A stretch of 64,000 nt of DNA from Portunus trituberculatus (Eukaryota > Arthropoda > Malacostraca > Decapoda > Portunidae). Under the pieces are notes generated by a model that did no database searches, had not been told where the DNA came from, and saw only the letters and a program-made list of their open reading frames with translations. The number at the start of each line of letters is the position of its first letter. The first letter of the stretch is position 1. The stretch covers positions 885,001-949,000 of the forward strand of contig NC_059303.1 in the NCBI RefSeq assembly GCF_017591435.1, given 5' to 3'. A program made the position numbers and the translations under genes. Below are positions 20,538 to 31,097 of this stretch, piece after piece.

Positions 20538-20949
20538 ATGTGTAAACCGGTTTTGAAAGGGCCAAATTTCAGCAAACCTTTTGTTTTGCATGTTGATGCC
20601 AGTGAAATTGCAGCTGGAGCAGTATTAATGCAAGAAGACAGAGACTGTGTATTACATCCTGTTTGTTTTATGTCAACTAAATTCAAGCCTCATCAAAGAA
20701 ACTATTCTACAATTGAAAAGGAGGCCTTATCATTGTTTGCTCTAGAGAAATTTGATGTATATCTAGGTTCTGGTGGTAAAATAACTGTTTACAGTGGCCA
20801 TAATCCTCTGGTATTTGTGACGAAAATGAAGAACAAAAACCAAAGGTTAACTAGATGGGTTTTGATATTGCAGCCATGATATTCAAATAAAACACATTAG
20901 AGGGAGCGATAATTTTCTTGCCGATGCCCTATCCCGTCCATCTGCATAA
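20538..20949 (+). pseudogene. pol: LTR element 2 pol, RNase H
   Basis: LHVDASEIAAGAVLMQ (about 20589), IEKEALSLFALEKF (20713), GHNPLVFVTKM and, after a frame break near 20875, GSDNFLADALSRP (about 20905-20940) give the four RNase H blocks of Ty3/gypsy elements; the TDH block reads SGH. This is the last domain before the polypurine tract, so nothing follows RNase H in this element. Confidence 0.87.
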
Positions 20950-20994
20950 CTTTTGGCTTTGCTAAAAAAAACATCTACATTGTATTTTTATCTT

Positions 20995-21005
20995 AAAGGG
21001 GAGGA
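20995..21005 (+). other. LTR element 2 polypurine tract
   Basis: AAAGGGGAGGA lies directly before the 3' LTR start. Confidence 0.85.
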
Positions 21006-21554
21006 TGTTACGGTACGCTATAGTTTCCCCTAAATTTGTAAGTCTTCTCTTTATTTTGTTTCTTTTTTATGTTTTAACTTATATACATTGATATGGGTAT
21101 TTATTAGATTTAAGTACATTGTTATATACATTGGTATGGATATTGGGTATAATATATATATTGTTGGATATTATTGTTTCGAATGAAGGGTCACGAACCA
21201 TGGAATTGGCTGACGTGTCGGTTGGTGATGTGTCCCTAGGATATGTGTTAGCTGGAGCCCTGGGACAGGTCAGATTCGCTTTGGCAGTTGCCTCGTCCAC
21301 ACTTCCTTCCCCGTGGTTCCAGGTAACACTTAAGTATTGTTCCACGATTATTTAGGATATTTTTGATGTGTCGAGCTCACACAACTGTAGATATTGTATA
21401 TGTGCCATGTGGTGATGGGTATATGTGGTTTGTGGTGATGATATGTGGGTTGTGGTGATGGTGAAATGTCTTCATTAAATGCATTAGCAAGCCCAGCTTA
21501 ACTGGAAGTTTGTTTGCCTTAACCCCTAAACAAGTTACTATTGCTGGCATAACA
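21006..21554 (+). repeat. LTR element 2, 3' LTR
   Basis: 549 bp, TG...CA, lacking the MITE and the long TA run of its partner. Differences from the 5' LTR are mostly transitions. Followed by CTAG. Confidence 0.95.
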
Positions 21555-21727
21555 CTAGTCTCATACCTGCATTTAGATGGAATCTCTTCTTTACTCATGA
21601 TTCTCTAACACTTGATTTAATGAAAAACGAGTCTACACTACTCGTCCAGGCCACTGCAAATACTATACAACAGATAATGAAGATCAGCTGAGAGCGACGC
21701 CACTGCATCCTTCCTAGAACGCATCTG
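21555..21727 (-). mobile_element. LINE-B copy 1, 5' end
   Basis: Resumes LINE-B1 after the second LTR element and matches 58510-58690 of LINE-B4, including CAGGCCACTGCAAATACTAT and GAAGATCAGCTGA. It is the start of the 5' UTR of this minus-strand copy. LINE-B2 follows almost at once. Confidence 0.8.
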
Positions 21728-21730
21728 GTG

Positions 21731-24570
21731 TATTTACCTAGTTGTAGTTTTACAGGGCCTGGGCTTTATGCTCGTGTGGCCCTGTCTCCATATCTACACT
21801 TATCCAATCTTACTTTAAAAGTGTGCACACTCGTTGCAGACACTACTTCTTCATTTAAACTGTTCCACGTCTCAATACATCTTTACGGGAAACTATATTT
21901 TTTAACATCTCTCAGACATCTTCCTTTTCTTGGCTTTTTACTATGCGATCTTGTGCTTCAGATGTCATATTCTTCTCTCAGGATCAGTTTCTCATTACCC
22001 ACTTGGCCCATTCCGTTGATCAATTTATAAACTTGTATCAGATCTCCTCTCTCCCTTCTTTGTTCCAGGGTTGGTAGATCCATAGCCTTTAGTCTCTCCT
22101 CATATGTCATCCCTTCAAATTCTGGAACCATTTTTGTAGCCATTTTTTGTAGTCTCTCCAACTTTCTTATGTGTTTCTTTTTATGAGGGGTCCACATTAC
22201 TCCTGCATATTCCAATCTGGGTCTTATTATAGTACTTATCAATTTCTTCATCATTTCTTTGTCCATGTAGGGAAATGCTACTCCAATATTCTTTAGCAAA
22301 TTATATGTTTCTCTAAAAATTCTATCAATATGATTGTTTTCTTCCATCGTCACTCCTAAGTCCTTTTCCTTTTTTACTTTCTCCAGTTCTACTCCATCTC
22401 CCATCTTATAGATTCCCACGGGTCGTCTATCGCTCTTTCCCATTTCCATGACATGGCTTTTGTGTACATTGAATTCCATTTCCCACTTTTTACTCCATTC
22501 CCAGATCTTATTTAGGTCTTCTTGCTGTATTTCTCATTCCTCTTTTTGCTTTATAACTCTGCACAGTTACGTATCATCCGCAAACAAATTTATGTAGCTG
22601 TTCACTCCTTCTGGCATGTCGTTAATATAAATGAGGAAAAGTATTGGTGCAAATACTGACCCTTGTGGCACTCCGCTTTCTACTGCTCTCCACTTGGACT
22701 TCATATCTTTAACTACCGTCCTTATTTCTCTCCCCCTCTAATAATTTTCTATTCATCTCAATGTGCTTCCTTTTAAGCCACCCTTCTCCTCTAACTTCCA
22801 AAGTAATCTTGCGTGTGGCACTTTGTCAAACGCCTTTTTTTAAATCCAAATAAATGCAGTCAACCCATCCCTCTCTCTCTTGTACTCTATCAACTATTCT
22901 AGAATAGAAACTCAATAAATTAGTTACACAAGACCGTCCTTTTCTAAAACCAAATTAGCTATTTGATATTAATTTGTTGTCTTCAAGAAACTCAATCCAT
23001 TGTTTCTTTATTATTCTTACACACATCTTGCATATTACACTAGTTAGTGATACCAGTCTGTAATTTAAAGGTTCTTCTTTTCTTCCACTTTGTATCATCT
23101 GCAAACAGATTTATGTAGCTGTTCACAGCTTCTGGCATGTCGTTAATATAAATGAGGAAAAGTATTAGTGCCAATATTAACCCCTGTGGCACTCCACTGT
23201 CTACTGCTCTCCACTTGGACATCATATCTTTAACTACCATCCTTATTTCTCTCCCCCTCAAATAATTTTCTATCCATCTCAATGTGCTTCCTTTTAAGCC
23301 ACCCTTCTCCTCTAACTTCCATAGTAATCTTGCATGTGGCACTTTGTCAAATGCCTTTTTTAAATCCAAATAAATATAGTCAACCCATCCCTCTCTCTCT
23401 TGTATTCTATCAACTATTCTAGAATAGAAACTCAATAAATTAGTTAAACACGACAGTCTTTTTTTTAAACCAAATTGGCTATTTGATATTAATTTGTTGT
23501 CTTCAAGGAACTCGATCCATTGTTTCTTTATTATTCTTTCACACATCTTGCATATTACACTAGTTAGTGATACTAGTCTGTAATTTAAAGGTTCTTCCTT
23601 CCTTCCGCTCTTATATATGGGAACCATCTCAGCTCTTTTCCATTCTACTGGTACTGTTCCATTTTCTATTGAGCATTTTATGATGTTGTATATAGGACTT
23701 GCTAGTTCTTCCCTACATTCTTTCAGTATTCTGCCTGAGACTTCATCCGGTCCCATTGCCTTCTTTTCATCCAGTTCCTTTATTAACTCTTTTATTTCAA
23801 GCTTGGTTACTTTAATCTCTTTCATATAGATTGTCTCTATTACCCTGTGGCCTTTCAAATTTGGATTCCTTAGTAAAGACCTCCTGGAATTTATTATTTA
23901 ATAGTTCTGCTATACTTTTGGGGTCTTCCACTATCCCGTTTTCTCCCTTTAACCTTTCTATTGTTTCTTTTTGCTTAATTTTTCCATTTATGAATCTGTA
24001 GAACAATTTTGGTTGCTCCTTACATTTTTCGACAATGTCCTTTTCAAAGTTCTTTTCCTCTTCCTTCCTCACCTTAACTTATTCATTTCTCGCTGCCTTG
24101 AAGTTTTCCTTATTTGCTGGATTTCTATTTCTCCTCCACTTTTTCCATGCTCCATCTCTTTTCTCCTTTGCCCTAGCACACCTTGCATTAAACCAATCTT
24201 TCTTTCCTTCTTCTTTAGGTCTATATTTCGGGACATATTCCGTGACTCCTGTTTTGTATATTTCCAAAATTTAAGTTATACTTCTCTTGCATCGTCTCTG
24301 AGTTTTCCATCTCCTCCCAGTTTACGTTTTTAAAATAGTTCTTGAGATTCTCAATATCAGTTTTTCTGTAATTTAATCGATCTCCTTTGTATGAATCGTC
24401 TCTATCTTCCTTTCCCTCTTCTATATCCATTTCTAATATTACATGGTCACTCTTTCCTAATGGGGACTTATATCTTATATCATTCATTTTTATACCCCTT
24501 GTAAAAACTAGGTCCAATCTCGCCGGCTCGTCGTTTCCTCTGAATCTTGTGCATTCCTTTACTCTCTGGT
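21731..24570 (-). mobile_element. LINE-B copy 2, truncated, with RT duplication
   Basis: Minus-strand LINE-B with its 3' end (ACTAGGTAAATACA on the minus strand) at 21731. It holds the C-terminal region (RPRLEYAGVMW, MDLPTLEQRRERGDLI, 21958-22479), RT and part of the endonuclease, ending abruptly at 24570 in the TRFRGND block. Between 22568 and about 23600 the RT core occurs twice. The open frame 23040-23858 has GPDEVSGRILKECRE, YLDLKKAFDKVPH and NLFADDTKW before it runs into the second repeat. It lies head-to-tail behind LINE-B1. Confidence 0.88.
22568..23610 (-). repeat. Tandem duplication of the LINE-B2 RT core
   Basis: Sequence from 22568 (TATCATCCGCAAACAAATTT) to about 23080 recurs from 23092 (TATCATCTGCAAACAGATTT) with a few percent difference, an offset of about 524 bp. 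Both units span the palm motifs from FADD back to YRPVSLTSVI. Either an internal duplication or two truncated copies joined. Confidence 0.75.
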
Positions 24571-24578
24571 GTGTGTGT

Positions 24579-26548
24579 ATTAACCTAGTTGTATTCACCT
24601 ATAGTCCTGCTCGTCTAAGAATGTGGATTGGGTGCGGCCCCCATGGGAAATAGCGGGAGTACAGTGCTGCCATACCTTTAATCCCTCGTTGGCTACCCCC
24701 CCTCTCCCTCTTCCTCCCTCTCTCTTACCCCTCCCTCTTCCTCCCCCTCTCTTTCTTCCTGGTCAAGGACACCAGCTGACCTCCCATCACCTGTATGGAT
24801 GGCGGGCGTGATTGGTCTTGCTGCCGTGAGGATTTGAATGTAGTTTTTTTCTTACTTATGTCAGCTTATTTTAAAGTACTTTCCTTCACGATATAATCTA
24901 ATTATAACTATGGAACTATTTACCCATCCCAAACTGCAAGGAAAGTATATTATTTTTTTTTAGCAACACTGTAAAATATGTATGCCACGTTTCTTGCCAG
25001 GCTTATGAATATATTATCAATAATAAGTTTACTGTTCTCTCATACGTTGTAATACTAAGGTTAAATGCGTATGTATATTTGCTGACCATATTTGCTTAAG
25101 TTTTACTAATATTAGAACTCTCCTGCATCGCTGGCTATGAGACATGCGGCACCACTGTACAGCGGGAATTCCCCAACACAGCCGCACGCAATCCACATTG
25201 TTGGAGGAGCAGGACTATAGTTGTAATTTTACAGGGCCTGGGTATCATACTCGTGTGGCCCCATCTCCATATCTACACACATCCAACCTTCCTTTAAAAC
25301 TATGCACACTCCTCGCTGACACCACCTCCTCACTCAAACTATTTCACACCTCCACACATCTTTGTGGGAAACTATATTTCTTCACATCCTTCAAGCATAT
25401 TCTCTTGGCTATCTTTTTACTATGTGATCTCGTAGTTTGATTTAAATTTTCCTCTCTCAACATCATTTGCTCATTATCCACTTCATCCAGACTGTTCAAC
25501 AGTTTATAAACCTGTATTAAATCTCCTCTTTCTCTTCTTTGTTCCAAGGTAAGCAAATTAATTTCTTTTAATCTCTCCTCATAGGTCATTTCTGCCAATT
25601 CTGGAACCATTTTTGTTGCCATTCTCTGCAATCTCTCCAACTTCCTTATATGCTTCTTTTTATAAGGGGACCAAACCACCCCAGCATATTCCAATCTTGG
25701 TCTAATTACCATACTAATTAATTTCTTCATCATATCTTTATCCATATAATGAAAAGCTAATCCAATATTTCTAATTCGATTATATGTTTCTCCAAACATC
25801 TTGTCAATATGAGCCTCAAACTGCCCATGGTCTTGTATTATCACTCCCAAATCCTTTTCCTTTTCCACCTTTTTCAACACTACTCCTTCACCCATCTTAT
25901 ATGACCCTCTTGGCCATCTTCCACTCTTCCCCATCTCCATCACATGACTTTTGCTTAGATTAAATTCCATCTCCCTCCTCTTTCTCCACTCCCAAATCCT
26001 ATCCAGATCTGCCTGTAAAATTTCACAATCTTCTTCACTCCACACACCTACACAACTTCGCATCATCCGCAAACAAATTAATATAACTGTTTACTCTCTC
26101 TGGCATATCATTAATATAGACAAGGAAAAGTATTGGTGCCAGCACTGAACCTTGTGGGACTCCACTCTCCACCACCAACCAATCCGACTTTGCATCCCTT
26201 ATAACCGTTCTCATCTCCTTCCATCTCAAGTAGTTTTCCATCCACTTTAACACTTTTCCCTTCAGTCCTCCATAAATCTCTAATTTCCATAGCAGTCTCA
26301 TGTGCAGTACCTTGTCAAAAGCTTTTTAAATCCAAACATACATAGTCCATCCATCCCTCTCTCTCTTGTATTTTGTCAACCACCCTCGAATAAAAGCTCA
26401 GTAGATTTGTTACACATGACCTCCCTTTCCTAAAGCCAAATTGATGATCCGATAATAACTTATGATCCTCCGGGAACCGTATTCAATATTTCTTTATCAC
26501 CCTCTCACAAATCTTACCGACCACACTTGTTAAAGACACAGGTCTAGT
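24579..26548 (-). mobile_element. LINE-D, 5'-truncated copy
   Basis: Relative of LINE-B on the minus strand. Its 3' tail (24579-24599) continues at 25220 after the MITE. Encoded in the minus-strand frames: C-terminal region IRPRLEYAGVVW, TYEERLKEINLLTLEQRRERGDLIQ split here as MTYEERLKEINLL and LEQRRERGDLI (25344-26072), and RT with SGVPQGSVLAP and NLFADDAKL (26035-26301), KAFDK remnants (about 26320) and RPVSLTSVVGKICE (26530). Cut at 26548, where LINE-F starts. The 3' hairpin is present (25230-25275). A (GT)4 run abuts the 3' end. Confidence 0.85.
24602..25217. mobile_element. TA-target MITE inside the LINE-D tail
   Basis: 616 bp with long imperfect inverted repeats: the outer 38 bp (TAGTCCTGCTC at the left, its complement GAGCAGGACTA at the right) agree at all but four positions, and weaker pairing extends to about 75 bp. 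It is flanked by TA (24600-24601 and 25218-25219). It splits the LINE-D 3' tail; other LINE tails give the empty sequence. TA duplication fits Tc1/mariner-type transposases. The interior is C/T-rich (24690-24770) and non-coding. Confidence 0.82.
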
Positions 26549-27540
26549 GCTACTGCCCCTAGGGCAACAAAGCTCCAACTGATCACTAATGCTCCTACGT
26601 ACAAAGTCCTTAATGCTACTCTTAAAATAACCCAGAGTGTACTCAGTGCCAGGGTCCACTGTGTCGTCTTGTAGGGCAAGGTGGTCTGTTTTTTCATTTA
26701 GTGAGATACCCACATGAGAGGGTATCCAGGTGAAATGGACCGTGGCACCGGCACCTTCTAGGGCGTGGATGAGATCAAGACACTTATTAACTAGATCACA
26801 GTCCATGGGGAGGTGGATTGAAGGGCATACAATGCAGCCTGACTGTCAATAAAGAAATATACATTCTTATGGAGAGGTGCCACAAAATGGAGTACCTCCA
26901 GTACAGCATACAGTTCTGCTCTAGTGGAAGACATGGGTACAGGGAGCCGCCTGGAAACCTCAGTGTCAGTGTAGAGACTGGCAGAGATGTAGTCACGGGT
27001 GAACAGCTCACATCCAGACCTGCTGCCATTGACTGACCCATCACAATAAACATGAATAGTCTGAATGTGTGGGTACTTGGACAATTTAGTCATGAACATG
27101 TCTTGCAGCAGATGAGGGAGCCAGTCCCTCTTGGGGTGATGCAGAGAGTGAATATCAACACTGACATGATGAGGGTTCCAGGCGGGTTATAACAGTGACA
27201 TAACAACGTTAATACAAGCCTACACTTGTCAGTACTCCCAAGATCTTCCTGAGGTATGGTGTTGTAGGAGTGTGAGGATCATGATACAGGAGTGTCAGTG
27301 ATCCCTTTAGAGAGTCAGAGCCCGTGCATAGCATCCGACTAATTGTGTGACAAGTAATTTCCTGTACCCTACACATAATACTCGGCAGGTGCAGTTCAGC
27401 TCTGAGGACTTCAATCTGTGCAGTCCTGGGGCATCCCAAGGTTATCCGCATGGCTTCATTCTGAACAAGCTCCAGGGAATGGAGTTGGGTGGCACTAAAC
27501 TCTATTAAAACAGGGGCGGCATCACTTCCCTTATAAAGAA
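26549..27540 (-). pseudogene. LINE-F: RT C-terminus and RNase H domain (I-group type)
   Basis: Reading from 27540 leftwards: APVLIEFSATQLHSLEL and NEAMRITLGCPRTAQIEVL, the C-terminal RT region of I-superfamily LINEs, then an RNase H domain with YCDGSVNGSRSG, STRAELYAVLEVLHF, FFIDSQAALYAL and FTWIPSHVGISLNEKTDHLA. These are the Asp, Glu, Asp and His blocks of RNase H carried by I, Ingi and related LINE clades, which removes template RNA. Frames break near 27200 and 26790 (the two frames overlap). Unlike the CR1/L2-like LINEs around it, it has no AGGTAAATAC tail visible, because LINE-D adjoins its 3' side. Confidence 0.82.
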
Positions 27541-27904
27541 TACATCCTTTTCTAATGTTGCTACCTTAATATTGTACCTTCTTTCATCCCTCTAAAACCT
27601 GAGAAGGCTCCATTTTCACTTGACCCGACATCTCTTAAACCTTATGGTGTCTCACAGATGTCCCTCCTTGTTGTCGTCAGCTTATCGCCACCGCTATCCA
27701 TGGACCCTTCCCTCCCTCTCGTTGCCATTTTCCACTTGTTTCATTGTTTTCCTTTCACTTTTAGAGATGGGACACCTGCAACGATATCTCCCCTCCCAAA
27801 GTATACAACCAGGCTGGTCAGAAGTCTTCTACGCTTCAATTCTGGGGTTGATAACATTGCAGCATGAACGTCGTTGTGTTTACTACACCGCCATGACAGT
27901 GTGT
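27541..27904. other. Unassigned stretch
   Basis: No domain, inverted repeat or RNA gene recognised. Short frames exist but none looks coding. It ends in a (GT)4 run that abuts the LINE-G tail. Confidence 0.5.
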
Positions 27905-28107
27905 GTATTTACCTAGTTGTATTTACCTAGATGTATTTTACGGGAAGAGAGCCTATGCTCATGTTGTCCCGTCTCTGTATCTCCCAGTGTCTAATTTTCT
28001 CTTAAACTCATGTATAGACTTTGCACACACCATATCTCTGTCCAGTCCATTCCATATATCTATCACTCTACAGGGGAAGCTGTTTTTCTTGAAGTCTCTT
28101 CTGTAGT
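27905..28107 (-). mobile_element. LINE-G 3' end, cut by the assembly gap
   Basis: Minus-strand LINE tail: two TAGGTAAATAC-type units then the hairpin ACGGGA/TCCCGT with GAGCATA in the loop, and coding sequence for the ORF2 C-terminus. It differs enough from LINE-A to be another family or an old copy. The rest is lost in the N run. Confidence 0.75.
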
Positions 28108-28607
28108 NNNNNNNNNNNNNNNNNNNNNNNNNNNNNNNNNNNNNNNNNNNNNNNNNNNNNNNNNNNNNNNNNNNNNNNNNNNNNNNNNNNNNNNNNNNNN
28201 NNNNNNNNNNNNNNNNNNNNNNNNNNNNNNNNNNNNNNNNNNNNNNNNNNNNNNNNNNNNNNNNNNNNNNNNNNNNNNNNNNNNNNNNNNNNNNNNNNNN
28301 NNNNNNNNNNNNNNNNNNNNNNNNNNNNNNNNNNNNNNNNNNNNNNNNNNNNNNNNNNNNNNNNNNNNNNNNNNNNNNNNNNNNNNNNNNNNNNNNNNNN
28401 NNNNNNNNNNNNNNNNNNNNNNNNNNNNNNNNNNNNNNNNNNNNNNNNNNNNNNNNNNNNNNNNNNNNNNNNNNNNNNNNNNNNNNNNNNNNNNNNNNNN
28501 NNNNNNNNNNNNNNNNNNNNNNNNNNNNNNNNNNNNNNNNNNNNNNNNNNNNNNNNNNNNNNNNNNNNNNNNNNNNNNNNNNNNNNNNNNNNNNNNNNNN
28601 NNNNNNN
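28108..28607. other. Assembly gap of exactly 500 N
   Basis: A round 500-base N run is a conventional placeholder, so the true distance is unknown. Reading frames across it are artefacts. Confidence 0.98.
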
Positions 28608-29366
28608 AAAAAAAAAATGCCATAATAGCCAAAAAAAATTTGTTAATGTCTGACCAGTCTGTTGAGTAAAATTTGTTACTGTCAGGTCCATTATTGCAAG
28701 GCACCACTGTATTTAGTATTTGACATGAACCAGACAAACAAAAAAGTAAGAAATGTACAATTTTTAGAGTTATACCCTTAATGGTATTGCTTAAACAAAA
28801 CAAACCTGAAAATCAGAAGCAATACAGTGTGCAGAGATATGATAGAAATTATATAAAGATTAAAAATATAAAGGCTACTATAGAGATACAACATTATCAA
28901 CAGAAAGATGAAATTATAAATTAACTAGAAAAAAGTTGAACTTTTATGATCTTTTGGAAAATATTAGCAGTATAGTAATGCAATACTTACACTACTTTAA
29001 AGTGTATATAACATTAATAAACAAGAAGTGGTGATGAAATATGATAAATCTGATAAAAAGATGACATGCCAATAAAATTAAATAATGAACAAAGAAGATG
29101 TTTCTAAAATAATGTATGACTTAAAGATGATTTCAATATGATTACCCAGCATGATATACTCATAATAATTTAACATGGCCAACCTATGACCAGATTGAGT
29201 TGTAACCAATTTGTCTTAACCAAACACAGTCATAAGTTGATGATTACTCCTATTGAATTTAATGTGTCAGACTATTTGTAGCATAGGATCACTGTTTGTT
29301 CATTTCTTTTGTTTACAGAGTTTTAATCAAGAAATGAAATTGATTTTTCTTTGTTGTTTTACACAG
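28608..29366 (+). other. AT-rich non-repeat DNA, probable intron
   Basis: Starts in an A-run. I recognise no mobile element. The sequence is AT-rich and ends in a pyrimidine-rich stretch with ACACAG (29361-29366), a good splice acceptor. By position it would be the intron before the exon at 29367. Confidence 0.5.
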
Positions 29367-29451
29367 GGAGAATGAAGAAGGAAGAGATGAAATATCAGCA
29401 GAGATGTTACAAGTTATAATGCGGGATGCTGTACTGGAGGTATTTGGAGAG
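29367..29451 (+). CDS. Candidate internal exon of a host gene
   Basis: An 85-bp segment preceded by a strong acceptor (TTGTTGTTTTACACAG) and followed by a donor (GAG then GTAAAT). One frame is fully open: one base plus 28 codons, reading ENEEGRDEISAEMLQ and then VIMRDAVLEVFGE; the other two frames have stops. The peptide is acidic with a probable amphipathic helix. I do not recognise the protein. It is the only stretch in the window that looks like a spliced host gene rather than a repeat. Neighbouring exons are not evident, which fits long introns filled with repeats. A chance match to splice signals is possible. Confidence 0.5.
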
Positions 29452-29889
29452 GTAAATGTCATGAAAGGGAAGGGAAAGCATTTTGATATACTATTGTAGA
29501 CTACGTGGATATTAGATTATAATGACCATAAAAGAAATCAACATGTCCATCATTCCCATCATGCTATCCATGAGCTTCCTCTTTTCAAGTGGAGACTGTC
29601 AAGCAAATTGTCCATTACTAGAGCTATTAAAGGAGGGAGAGAGAGAGAGAGAGAATTTTTTTTTTAAACTTACATTTCTGTCTTTTCTGCACAAACCCTT
29701 CTACAGCCTCCACTCTTCATACTTGTTGTCAGCAAGAAATGAGACCATAACAACCTCAATTGTGTTTTTTAAGGGAATTAAACATAAATGTGGGAAGGAT
29801 AAGTTAGGTAATTTTGGGGAGCATGTAATGCTAAGTAGAACAGGTGAGTGAAAAAAAATCCCTTTTTAAGATTATGTAAAGGTAATATC
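29452..29889 (+). other. Probable intron with (GA)n and T-run
   Basis: Follows the candidate donor. Contains a (GA)n run at 29634-29654 followed by ten T. No coding sequence recognised; the ORF starting at 29522 has no recognisable motif. Confidence 0.45.
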
Positions 29890-30553
29890 CCAGCATCCTT
29901 ATCATTTACATAACAGCTCCAAAGTGGAGCACATTTTGTCCCTCTACCCTTTCGCAGAAATCTCCATCCTTGGAGATTTCAATGTTAACCACCAGCTTTG
30001 GCTTTTCTCTCCCTCCATTGACCATCATGGTGAACTAGCCTTCAACTTTGCTATCCTCCATAACCTAGAGTAACTGGTGCAATGCCCTATTCATATTCCT
30101 GACTGGAGATGCGCCCAACATTCTTGATCTTTTCCTTACCTCTAATCCTTCTACTACTTATGCTGTTACTCTATTTTCTCCAACTGCTAACTCTGTACAA
30201 TGGCCTTATCCATCTTTGCATGGAGTACTCTTCGCATGTTTGGGGTGGGTGGTTTCCACTCACACAGTTTTATTAGTAGGATGGAATCAAAAGCTTTTCA
30301 TCTCATCAACTCCCCTCCTCTGACTGACTGTCTTCAGCCTCTTTCTCTCTGCCAAAATGTTGCATCTCTTTCTATCTTTTATCACTATTTTCATGCCAAC
30401 TGCTCTATTGATCTTGCTAACTGCATGCCTGCCCTCCTCCTGCAGCCTCGCTGCACAAGGCTTTCTTCTTCTCATCTCTATTCTGTCCAATGCAAGAGTT
30501 AACCAGTATTCTCAATCTGGACCTCCCTGTCTGTTTCTGTACTTCCATCTTCC

Positions 30554-30600
<47 letters not shown>

Positions 30601-30905
30601 GTCCGGTTCCCCTATTATATTAGGGCTAGGACGGTGCCTCCTGACAGAGGAGTCAGGAGGACTTCGGTTTTGGCATTTGGGAACCGTTACCCCGAGTGGA
30701 TGCCCTTCCTAACCTCGGACCGTGGCCAGGATTCGAACCCGTGCGCTTGAGAACCCTGGGGCTGGCAAAGCGCGGTCCCACTGCACCACGGCGGCCCCGT
30801 ACTTCCATCTTCCTACGACTTGACTTATTTTAAGATGGAGGTCTCAAGACATTTGTCCCAAATTTTTTGTTGCCCTTGGCCATTTGCCCCCTCCTACATA
30901 AAAAA
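29890..30905 (+). mobile_element. LINE-H copy 1, internally deleted, poly(A)-tailed
   Basis: Plus strand: endonuclease core EISILGDFNVNHQLW (about 29955) and ELAFNFAILHNLE, then near 30190-30210 a jump to the C-terminal region (CMEYSSHV, LINSPPLTDCLQPLS, ANCMPALLLQPRCTRLS at 30215-30470). The RT core is missing. Stops are frequent. The 3' end at about 30890-30905 has A-runs. It holds a SINE insertion at 30557-30798. The family differs from the AGGTAAATAC-tailed LINEs. Confidence 0.8.
30557..30798 (-). mobile_element. tRNA-derived SINE with poly(A) tail
   Basis: Minus-strand SINE of 242 bp: a tRNA-like head with box A-like TGGTGCAGTGG and box B GGTTCGAATCC, a body and a 42-base poly(A) tail (T-run at 30557-30598 on the plus strand). 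It is flanked by a perfect 18-bp duplication, GTACTTCCATCTTCCTAC (30539-30556 and 30799-30816), and sits in LINE-H1. The head sits at the 3' side of the plus-strand coordinates. RNA polymerase III would transcribe it from the internal promoter; a LINE supplies the RT. Confidence 0.93.
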
Positions 30906-31097
30906 AAAGAAACATTGTATATTGTAGCTTACAAATGAAAGCAAAAGATCTGGAGCAAGAAGTTCATGGTATTTTCTGAAGCTATTAGCTTCAAGTGCAG
31001 AGACATAATTAAAAAAGGAACAGCTTGTCTTCCTACTGTTATCATCCCTGGATAGAAAGTCAAAAGTGATACGGAGAAAAACTTCCCCCTAAGAATT
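30906..31097. other. Unassigned stretch between two LINE-H copies
   Basis: AT-rich, non-coding, nothing recognised. It separates the 3' end of LINE-H1 from the poly(A) tail (T-run) of LINE-H2. Confidence 0.5.

Noticed and set aside
26483..26806. RNase H fused to the LINE-D RT as one protein
   Set aside because: The frame crosses the LINE-F/LINE-D border at 26549 by chance; the RT piece is out of the normal order and belongs to a different element.
28010..28803. Long reading frames across the N run
   Set aside because: The N run is an assembly gap; nothing is known of its sequence.
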